Below the pieces are notes generated by a model. The model did no database searches. It worked only from the letters and a program-made list of their open reading frames with translations, and was not told the origin of the DNA. A DNA stretch of 10,355 bases from Phycisphaerales bacterium UBA2218 (GTDB taxonomy: Bacteria; Planctomycetota; Phycisphaerae; Sedimentisphaerales; Anaerobacaceae). Of this stretch, positions 1 to 5,760 are shown piece by piece. The translations under genes and the position numbers were made by a program. Every line of letters starts with the position of its first letter. The first letter of the stretch is position 1. Where the stretch lies: assembly GCA_002327785.1 (NCBI GenBank), contig DCUI01000035.1, positions 1 through 10,355 on the forward strand, read 5' to 3'.

Positions 1-1204
1 GCATCCAGCCCATGTTCCACTTCATTCCGAAGCCCAGGCCCCCGGTCTCGACGGGCTTGGTCACCATGGGCCAGGCCGTCGATTCCTCTGCGATCGACTG
101 GATGTGCGGGAAATCTCTGTAGACCATCTCATTGAAACGGCGCAGGAAATTGATGGCTTCGATGTTCTCCCGGCCGCCGTATGGGTTGGGAATCCATTCG
201 CCTTCCTTGCGGGAGTAGTCCAGGTAGAGCATCGACGCGACGGCGTCGACCCGCAGAGCGTCCGCGTGATACTTGTCCAGCCAGAACATGGCGCTGCTGA
301 TGAGATAGGACCGGACCTCGTGCCGGCCGTAGTTGAACACGGCGCTCTTCCAATCCGGGTGAAAGCCCAGCCGGGGGTCGCAGTGCTCGTAGAGATGCGT
401 GCCGTCGAAGTAGCCCAGGCCATACTCGTCCGTCGGGAAATGGGACGGGACCCAGTCGAGGATCACGCCGATTTCGTTGCGGTGGAGATGGTCGATGAGG
501 TGCATCAGGTCCTGCGGAGAGCCGTAGCGGCTTGTCGGCGCGAAGTAGCCCAGCGTCTGATAACCCCAGGACGGATAGAACGGGTGCTCCATGACGGGAA
601 GAAACTCGACGTGCGTGAATCCCATGTCCTTGACGTACTCGGCCAGCGGCTGGGCGATCTCGTTGTAGCTGAGCAGCCTTCCCGGGTTGCCGGGGTCCCG
701 CCGCCAGGAGCCCAGGTGGACCTCGTAAATGCTTAGCGGGGCGTTCAGCGAGTTATGCTCGGCCTGCTTCTGTCGCCAGGCATCATCGCCCCAGTGATAC
801 TCAAGGTCCCAGACCATCGAAGCGGTCCGGGGCGGCATCTCCCAGAAAAAGGCGAATGGATCGCCCTTGTTGACGCGGTAGTGGTTGTGATTCGAGACGA
901 TGTGGTATTTGTACAGGGTGCCTTTTCCGACGTTCGGGATGAAGCCCTCCCAGATTCCGGAGTGATCCCATCTCGCCGCGAGCGGGTGCGTCTGTGGGTC
1001 CCATTGGTTGAAGTCGCCGACGACGGAGACGTTTGCGGCGTTGGGCGCCCAGACGGCGAACAGCACCCCGCGCACACCGTCCTTTTCGACGAGGTGGGCT
1101 CCGAGCTTGTCGTACAGGCGGAAGTGGTTGCCCTCCTTGTACAGGTAAATGTCATGATCCGTCAGCAGGCTGAACTCCGTCAACACCCGGTTCTGATCCT
1201 TCAT
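1..1204 (-). CDS. glgB: 1,4-alpha-glucan branching enzyme, partial (C-terminus beyond left edge)
   Basis: This enzyme cuts alpha-1,4-glucan chains and rejoins them as alpha-1,6 branches, in the cytoplasm, during glycogen or alpha-glucan synthesis. The 401 visible codons hold a CBM48 domain (about residues 15-120, with VWAPNAANVSVVGDFNQW) and the first part of a GH13 barrel. Visible catalytic motifs are GVILDWVPSHF (D250, H255), ALRVDAVASMLY (nucleophile D320) and SIAEEST (acid/base E373). Each sits exactly 85 residues before its E. coli GlgB counterpart (D335, H340, D405, E458). The protein therefore lacks the extra N-terminal N1 domain of the E. coli form. The third catalytic Asp (E. coli D526) lies outside the window. 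The start is ATG at 1204-1202, with GGAGGTT at 1214-1208 as a well-placed Shine-Dalgarno. The gene lies 67 bases downstream of treS-mak on the same strand, so they are probably cotranscribed. Identification is very secure. Confidence 0.96.
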   Translation of the reverse strand, partial: MKDQNRVLTEFSLLTDHDIYLYKEGNHFRLYDKLGAHLVEKDGVRGVLFAVWAPNAANVSVVGDFNQWDPQTHPLAARWDHSGIWEGFIPNVGKGTLYKYHIVSNHNHYRVNKGDPFAFFWEMPPRTASMVWDLEYHWGDDAWRQKQAEHNSLNAPLSIYEVHLGSWRRDPGNPGRLLSYNEIAQPLAEYVKDMGFTHVEFLPVMEHPFYPSWGYQTLGYFAPTSRYGSPQDLMHLIDHLHRNEIGVILDWVPSHFPTDEYGLGYFDGTHLYEHCDPRLGFHPDWKSAVFNYGRHEVRSYLISSAMFWLDKYHADALRVDAVASMLYLDYSRKEGEWIPNPYGGRENIEAINFLRRFNEMVYRDFPHIQSIAEESTAWPMVTKPVETGGLGFGMKWNMGWM

Positions 1205-1222
1205 GTAACCTCCATGCAGTAT

Positions 1223-1275
1223 CGTGAAGCGGGCCCCGTGAAGCGCAAACATCCACTTCACGCTTCACGCTTCAC
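1223..1275 (-). repeat. Heptad direct repeat and inverted copies forming an intercistronic hairpin
   Basis: On the plus strand the unit CTTCACG occurs in tandem at 1256-1275 (two full units plus CTTCAC). Inverted copies CGTGAAGCG lie at 1223-1231 and 1237-1245. The 1237-1245 copy can pair with 1261-1269 as a perfect 9-bp stem with a 15-base loop. An alternative pairing uses 1224-1231 with 1268-1275. The array overlaps the treS-mak stop codon (1272-1274) and ends about 10 bases from the glgB ribosome-binding site. In the minus-strand mRNA it would form an intercistronic hairpin. There is no U tract, so a simple terminator is unlikely. It could stabilise or separate the two cistrons, or be a dispersed repeat element. 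The pairing is seen directly; the role is inferred. Confidence 0.6.
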
Positions 1276-4200
1276 ATTCTCAACATCTGTTCGATGCCTC
1301 GGACAGGTATCCTCAACCAGTCCGGGCGATTGTTCCATTCATAGCCCAGCTCGTAGACCGCCTTTTCCAGCAGGAACACCTGAAGCAACGTCATGCGCTC
1401 CCCGGTGTCCTTCGGAGTCACCGGGCTGTCGGCCACGGTTTTGAAATACGCGTGCAGGAATATCCCGCTGACGTAATGGTACCACAAGTCGGCCCAATGG
1501 CTCAGGTAGTCGATGTCGGCTCCTAACTTGGCGGCCCGGAGGATGAGGTTGCCGCAGGCCGCATAGTGAAACGAGCGAATCATCCCGGCCACGTCACGCA
1601 AGGCCGGCTGTTTCAGCCGTCGCTCCGTCATGGGACGCGTCGGCTCACCTTCGAAATCAATAATAACAAAATCCTTGCCCGTGTAAAGGACCCGGCCAAG
1701 ATGGTAATTGCCGTGTGTGCGAATCTTCACGGCCGCGATCTTCTTCTCGATGATTGGGGTCAATCGGCTCAGGATTGTCTTCTTGCCTGCGAGGACTCCG
1801 CAGAGGCACTCGGCGGTCGCCGGATCGAGAGTCTTGAGATTGCTCTCCACCTCGCCGAACACCTTGAGCACCAATCCCCGAATCGATTGGTACAGCGATT
1901 TCTGGTAGAGCAGGGAAAAAGGCTCCGGCGCGACGTCGCGACTCTGGGAAAGAGACGCCAGGGCCAGGTGCAATTCTCCGGTTCGCCGCCCGAGCAGGCC
2001 GACCATTTCCGCATACACAGATCCGATAAAATCCCGCACCATGGAAGATATGGCGTCGGGCTCGATCGGTGCGATGGTGTTCGGCACCGGCGGCGGCGCG
2101 TCCAGTTTGCCCCGGAGGGCCAGTGCATGACCATACGAACGATCGAGATTATCCAGTGTGAAGGACCACGCATCCCCCGGGTGCGGCACGAACTGCAGCA
2201 GCAGGGCCAGGCTCACGGCGCCGCCGCGCGCGCGCCGCCATTCGATGGAACCGGCGTATGCGGGAGCATTCGGGAAGCCCGTCTCGTCCGTCAGATGGCA
2301 CAACAACTCGGAATCCGGGTTCATCCCCGCCTCGACGTAGCGGTAGAGCTTCAGGAAGAAGGTGTCCTGGCAGATGACGGACGTGTTGGACCGCTCGGTT
2401 TTCAGGACATGGGATGCCAGGGGCAGCGGTCTGCCCGCGAGGATCGTGGCGAAGCGGTCCCCGCGCCGAACGACGAGGTGGCCTCCGTTCATCTTTCGGC
2501 TCCGCCCTCGTGAGATGATTTCCAGCAAGGCCTGGTGCAGGTCTTCGGCGGCCGCCGCATCGTAGAGGATGCCCTCCCGCTTTGTGAGCCGCAGTTGTGC
2601 GATAATCGTCTCCGGCGATTCCTGCCGGATCCTGGTCTGCCGGTCCTCGGCGGCGAAGCCGAGGGGTACGATATAGCTGCCCTTGTCTCCATTGTTGTCG
2701 GTGGTCTCCAGCAGGAGGAGATGCACGGGCTCGTGACGTGTCGGGACGATCAGGTGATCCACGATGCCCACCTTGCGGGGGAGCTTGCCGCCGAACCACC
2801 GCGCACGCCCGAGGTACGCCTGCGTCGCGGTGAGGAGTTGCGGCACGGCCTCGCTATCGAGGATCTCGTCCCATGTCGCATCGGTCTGGATGTCCATGCC
2901 GCGGTCCGTCTCGATGCGGACCGGCTCGACGGGCTGTTGTAACGTGAACCAATAGAAGGCATGCGGCGTCAGCGTCACGGGATACGAGGCCTCGGTGACA
3001 CGCGGAAAGTCGTTGTCGCTGAAGATCTCCTTCACCCAAAAACCTTTGTGGGCGGGCATCCGGATGTTCACCGCCTGGCAGTACCGCGACAGGTTGGCGA
3101 CAACCAGGATGTGCTCGTCGCCGTGCATCCTGAGGAACGTGAGCACCTTGCCGTTGTCCGATTGCAGGAATTGCATGTTGCCGCGTCCGAATGCCTTGAA
3201 CCGCTTTCGCATGGAGATGATCCGTCGCATGAACCACAGCAACGAGGAGAGATTGCGGCTCTGGTTCTCCACGTTGATCGTCGTGAAGTGGTATTCCGGG
3301 TCGATAATGACGGGCAGGTAGAGCTGCTGAGGATTGGCCTTGGAGAACCCTGCGTTCATGTCGGCGGACCATTGCATGGGCGTTCGGACGCCGTCGCGGT
3401 CGCCGAGGTGGTAGTTGTCGCCCATGCCGATCTCATCGCCATAGTACAGAATCGGGGTCCCAGGCAGCGACAGCAACAGGCTGTTGAGCAGCTCGATCCG
3501 CCGGCGGCTGCTGTCCAGGAGGGGGGCCAGACGCCGGCGAATCCCGACGTTGATGCGGGCTCGTGGGTCCTGGGCGTAGGCTTTGTACATGTAATCCCGC
3601 TCCTCGTCTGTGACCATCTCCAGCGTCAGCTCATCGTGATTGCGCAGGAACATGCCCCACTGGCAGTTGGCCGGAATGTTGAGGCTCTGGTCGACGATGT
3701 CGATGATCGGAAAGCGGTCCTCCATTCGCAGGGCCATGAACAGTCGCGGCATGATGGGAAAGTGGAACGCCATGTGGCACTCATCACCTTGGCCGAAGTA
3801 GGCGGCGGCATCTTCCGGCCACTGGTTTGCCTCGGCCAGGAGCATCCGATCCTTGAACCTCTTGTCCACGTGGGTCCGCAGTTCCCTGAGAAAAGCGTGG
3901 GTCTCGGGCAGGTTCTCACAGTTGGTGCCTTCCCGCTCGAACAGATAAGGCACCGCATCGAGGCGCATGCCGTCGACGCCCAGGTTGAACCAGTAGTCCA
4001 ACACGCGGAAGATCTCGCGGCGGACTTGCGGCGTATCGTAGTTCAAGTCGGGCTGATGGCCGTAGAACCGGTGCCAGTAGTAGGCTTGGGCGACCGGGTC
4101 CCAGGCCCAGTTGGAGGTCTCGGAGTCCGTGAAGATGATTCGAGCGTCGCGGTATTTGTCCGTCGTATCGCTCCAGACGTAGAAGTCGCGTGTGGTCGAG

Positions 4201-4601
4201 CCCGGCTCGGATCGCCTGGATCGCTGGAACCATGCGTGCTGGTTCGATGTGTGGTTGATGACGAGCTCGATGATCACGCGGATGCCCCGTTTGTGGGCCT
4301 CGCGGAGAAGCCGCTTGAAGTCGGCCAGCGTGCCGTAATCCGGATTGACGCGACGGTAGTCGGCGATGTCGTACCCGTCGTCGAGCAGGGGCGAAGGGTA
4401 GAAAGGCAGCAGCCACAGGGCCGTCACACCCAACTCCTGGAGGTAGTCCATCTTGTGGATTACGCCTCCGAGATCGCCGATCCCGTCGCCGTTGCTGTCG
4501 AAGAAGGACTTGATGTGCAGTTCGTAGATGATGGCGTCCTTGTACCAGAGGGGCTCACCTGTTTGTTTCTGCCGGTCGGCCAACTGTCGTAACCTTCCCA
4601 A
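1272..4601 (-). CDS. treS: Fused trehalose synthase (maltose alpha-D-glucosyltransferase) / maltokinase
   Basis: Residues 1 to about 555 are a GH13 trehalose synthase that interconverts maltose and trehalose. Visible motifs are DDGYDIADY (74-82), ELVINHTSNQHAWF, GMRLDAVPYLFE (nucleophile D215), LLAEANQWP (acid/base E257) and RNHDELT (D323). From about residue 575 to the end is a maltokinase (Mak/Pep2 type), which phosphorylates maltose to maltose 1-phosphate with a nucleotide. It has FLKLYR (K751, probable nucleotide-binding lysine), IDFEGEP (metal-binding D982) and RDVAGMIRSFHYAA. The total of 1109 residues is normal for TreS-Mak fusions, and the C-terminus (NRPDWLRIPVRGIEQ) is intact. The usual HGDYHLGQ loop reads HGNYHLGR (N965, R970), so kinase activity is in doubt. 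No ATG precedes residue 51. The reading frame opens with TTG at 4601, but TTG at 4583 is better placed behind GGGAAGG and may be the true start. It is the first gene of the unit with glgB. Confidence 0.95.
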   Translation of the reverse strand: MGRLRQLADRQKQTGEPLWYKDAIIYELHIKSFFDSNGDGIGDLGGVIHKMDYLQELGVTALWLLPFYPSPLLDDGYDIADYRRVNPDYGTLADFKRLLREAHKRGIRVIIELVINHTSNQHAWFQRSRRSEPGSTTRDFYVWSDTTDKYRDARIIFTDSETSNWAWDPVAQAYYWHRFYGHQPDLNYDTPQVRREIFRVLDYWFNLGVDGMRLDAVPYLFEREGTNCENLPETHAFLRELRTHVDKRFKDRMLLAEANQWPEDAAAYFGQGDECHMAFHFPIMPRLFMALRMEDRFPIIDIVDQSLNIPANCQWGMFLRNHDELTLEMVTDEERDYMYKAYAQDPRARINVGIRRRLAPLLDSSRRRIELLNSLLLSLPGTPILYYGDEIGMGDNYHLGDRDGVRTPMQWSADMNAGFSKANPQQLYLPVIIDPEYHFTTINVENQSRNLSSLLWFMRRIISMRKRFKAFGRGNMQFLQSDNGKVLTFLRMHGDEHILVVANLSRYCQAVNIRMPAHKGFWVKEIFSDNDFPRVTEASYPVTLTPHAFYWFTLQQPVEPVRIETDRGMDIQTDATWDEILDSEAVPQLLTATQAYLGRARWFGGKLPRKVGIVDHLIVPTRHEPVHLLLLETTDNNGDKGSYIVPLGFAAEDRQTRIRQESPETIIAQLRLTKREGILYDAAAAEDLHQALLEIISRGRSRKMNGGHLVVRRGDRFATILAGRPLPLASHVLKTERSNTSVICQDTFFLKLYRYVEAGMNPDSELLCHLTDETGFPNAPAYAGSIEWRRARGGAVSLALLLQFVPHPGDAWSFTLDNLDRSYGHALALRGKLDAPPPVPNTIAPIEPDAISSMVRDFIGSVYAEMVGLLGRRTGELHLALASLSQSRDVAPEPFSLLYQKSLYQSIRGLVLKVFGEVESNLKTLDPATAECLCGVLAGKKTILSRLTPIIEKKIAAVKIRTHGNYHLGRVLYTGKDFVIIDFEGEPTRPMTERRLKQPALRDVAGMIRSFHYAACGNLILRAAKLGADIDYLSHWADLWYHYVSGIFLHAYFKTVADSPVTPKDTGERMTLLQVFLLEKAVYELGYEWNNRPDWLRIPVRGIEQMLRM
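4583..4600 (-). promoter_or_regulatory. Ribosome-binding site suggesting a TTG start for treS-mak at 4583
   Basis: Read on the minus strand, GGGAAGG is followed by nine bases (TTACGACAG) and then TTG at 4583-4581, which is codon 7 of the longest frame. The upstream TTG at 4601-4599 has only CTGTGAA before it and no Shine-Dalgarno. The protein similarity I recognise begins later (PLWYKDAIIYELH, residue 17 onwards), so both starts fit the family. The motif is seen directly; the choice of start is inferred. Confidence 0.45.
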
Positions 4602-4659
4602 TTCACAGCAATTCAGGTCATCGCGCCCCGTGGACGCGCCTCAGCGAGCTCTTCCAGCG

Positions 4660-4688
4660 ACCATACCAAATACAGCCGCCGCTCGCAA
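4660..4688 (-). promoter_or_regulatory. Weak candidate sigma70-type promoter for treS-mak/glgB
   Basis: On the minus strand TTGCGA (4688-4683) is followed after 17 bases by TATGGT (4665-4660). Each hexamer matches four of six consensus bases. It lies about 60 bases upstream of the treS-mak start in the divergent intergenic region. This is the best match I found by eye on that strand, but hexamers this weak arise by chance, so it is only a candidate. Confidence 0.25.
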
Positions 4689-4790
4689 AGGTTTTGACAA
4701 ATTGGCATTGCTGCGACCGATGCGGTGAGGTACGACCTTCGACGTAAATGCGGCAGGATCTACTGGCGGAAATGCAGAAAGGAGGTCAGA

Positions 4791-5149
4791 ATGGCGCCTC
4801 GCTCTCGACACAGGAGACTGCAAATCTCGCTGCTATTTGGCGCATTCGTGATTCTGGGGCGGACTGAGACGGGTATTGCGGCGGAGGAGTTCTAATTCGA
4901 AGCAGCGCCGTCCGCCCCTCCTACGGGGGCTGGGGCGCCCGCTACGTTCTGCACCAGTGCTATGGTGAGGTCCGCCCGATCTGGACCACCGTGGATGACG
5001 CCCGCGACACGGTCGTGGCCGATTCCCGAGAAAAGGCGAATCATAACCCGGAGGCGGTCGGTTCCACGAGTTGTGGCAGAATGAGTCCGATAAGTCGAAT
5101 CGCAAGTCAAGGGAGCGTAATGGCCGGCCGATATCTTCCTATGTCCTGA
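4791..5149 (+). pseudogene. Probable frameshifted remnant of a small secreted protein gene
   Basis: ATG at 4791 follows a strong Shine-Dalgarno (AAAGGAGGTC at 4779-4787). It opens a 34-codon ORF ending at TAA 4893-4895. The product has a basic start (MAPRSRHRR), a hydrophobic core (ISLLFGAFVIL) and a GIAAEEF end, so it looks like a signal peptide cut off just after the cleavage site. Immediately after the stop, the frame two bases on is open to TGA 5147-5149. It reads with strong G/C third-position bias to about 5045 (for example PSYGGWGARYVLHQCYGEV, then DDARDTVVADSREKAN). The simplest reading is one gene broken by a one-base gain or two-base loss near 4890, or an assembly error there. The tail beyond about 5045 no longer looks coding. 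I recognise no family. Alternatively, the 34-residue ORF is a genuine short peptide. Confidence 0.4.
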
Positions 5150-5195
5150 GTGCAAGGGAGTATCCGCATCACGAGATTGGCCGAGGCAGCAGAGA

Positions 5196-5645
5196 ATGAG
5201 AAGTGCATTCTCCCTCACCGAATTGGTGATTGTCGCCGCCATCATTGGAATCCTGGCGGCGCTGGCAATACCCTATTTCCAGAGTGAAACGATGGAAGCG
5301 AAGGAAGCTGCGGCCAAGGACAACCTGCGGTTGCTCCGGGGGGCGATCGAGTTGTACGCCGCCAGGCACGCAGGGGTCTTACCCGGATACACGGGCGGTA
5401 CTCCCAGCGGCGATCTGGACGCCATCTGCTTTGTCCGGCAGATCGTCTACGACGACGCCTGGCTGCGAAGGATGCCCGAAAACCCATACAACCATCTGGA
5501 TACGATTCTCATGATCGGCAACGGCGAACCGTTTCCCACCAAGGCCACAGGCAAGTACGGATGGATCTACCAGCCGGCCACGAAAACCATGTGCCTGGAC
5601 TGGCCCGGCTCCGACCCGGACGGCGTGCGGTACATGGACTACTGA
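5196..5645 (+). CDS. Type IV pilin / type II secretion pseudopilin-like protein (GspG-like)
   Basis: The 149-residue protein has the N-terminal prepilin cleavage and methylation motif. A very short leader (MRSA) precedes FSLTELVIVAAIIGILAALAIP. Cleavage before F5 would place the conserved Glu (E9) at mature position +5, followed by one hydrophobic helix (about 7-27) that would pack in a pilus or pseudopilus core. Position -1 is Ala instead of the usual Gly. The amphipathic region EAKEAAAKDNLRLLRGAIELYAARHAG and the end (RMPENPYN, then YGWIYQPATKTM) resemble the many stand-alone pseudopilins of Planctomycetota. Two cysteines (C78, C133) could form a disulfide. The ATG at 5196 is the only in-frame start giving a usable leader, behind a weak GAGG nine bases upstream. 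No secretion ATPase, prepilin peptidase or secretin is adjacent, so its machinery must be encoded elsewhere. A GC-rich hairpin follows nine bases after the stop. Confidence 0.85.
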   Translation: MRSAFSLTELVIVAAIIGILAALAIPYFQSETMEAKEAAAKDNLRLLRGAIELYAARHAGVLPGYTGGTPSGDLDAICFVRQIVYDDAWLRRMPENPYNHLDTILMIGNGEPFPTKATGKYGWIYQPATKTMCLDWPGSDPDGVRYMDY

Positions 5646-5653
5646 TTGTCCCA

Positions 5654-5683
5654 CCCCGGCGGGCGCGATATCGCCCGTCGGGG
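5654..5683 (+). terminator. GC-rich hairpin, probable terminator of the pilin-like gene
   Basis: CCCCGGCGGGCG (5654-5665) can pair with CGCCCGTCGGGG (5672-5683) as a 12-bp stem with one G-U pair and a six-base loop. It begins nine bases after the stop codon of the pilin-like gene. The following TCTCTCATCTGCTTGT is only moderately T-rich, so it may be a weak intrinsic terminator or a 3'-end-protecting hairpin. The structure was found by eye. Confidence 0.65.
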
Positions 5684-5695
5684 TCTCTCATCTGC

Positions 5696-5724
5696 TTGTC
5701 CGCATTCGAAATCCCCGCTATACT
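5696..5724 (+). promoter_or_regulatory. Candidate sigma70-type promoter for the membrane SpeE-like gene
   Basis: TTGTCC (5696-5701, four of six consensus bases) is followed by a 17-base spacer and TATACT (5719-5724, five of six). It lies just past the terminator-like hairpin and about 36 bases before ATG 5761, so transcription would begin near 5731 with a leader of about 30 bases. The match, the spacing and the position between a terminator and a start codon agree with each other. It remains a by-eye prediction. Confidence 0.5.
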
Positions 5725-5760
5725 CCTCTCTGACTCGCATTGTTTAGGAATGCTATACTC

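Larger units (their letters stand above)
4602..5195. other. Divergent intergenic region without an intact long gene
   Basis: This stretch of nearly 600 bases separates the minus-strand treS-mak/glgB unit from the plus-strand genes. About 4602-4773 is non-coding in appearance and should carry the upstream signals for both directions. From 4779 there is a strong ribosome-binding site and a short signal-peptide ORF, followed by coding-like sequence in a different frame up to about 5050 (see the pseudogene entry). The final part, roughly 5050-5195, has no coding signal I can support and leads into the pilin-like gene. The minus-strand frames across 4833-5245 have no recognisable domain and read as shadows. 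Confidence 0.6.

Noticed and set aside
104..736. Plus-strand frame of 210 codons opposite glgB
   Set aside because: The minus strand encodes GlgB with all expected catalytic motifs here, so this frame is an antisense shadow.
2961..4592. Long open frame (543 codons) on the plus strand, antisense to treS-mak
   Set aside because: It lies wholly opposite a gene with clear GH13 motifs, has no recognisable domain, and is Val/Arg/Asp-rich as expected from the complement of GC-rich coding DNA.
4694..4699. Perfect TTGACA -35 hexamer on the plus strand upstream of the 34-codon ORF
   Set aside because: The bases 17 positions downstream (CCGATG) and nearby do not resemble a -10 box, so I do not call a promoter.
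4702..4714. TTGGCATTGCTGC, resembling a sigma54 (-24/-12) promoter
   Set aside because: No GC lies at the required distance of about 12 bases from the GG, so the two elements are not in sigma54 register.
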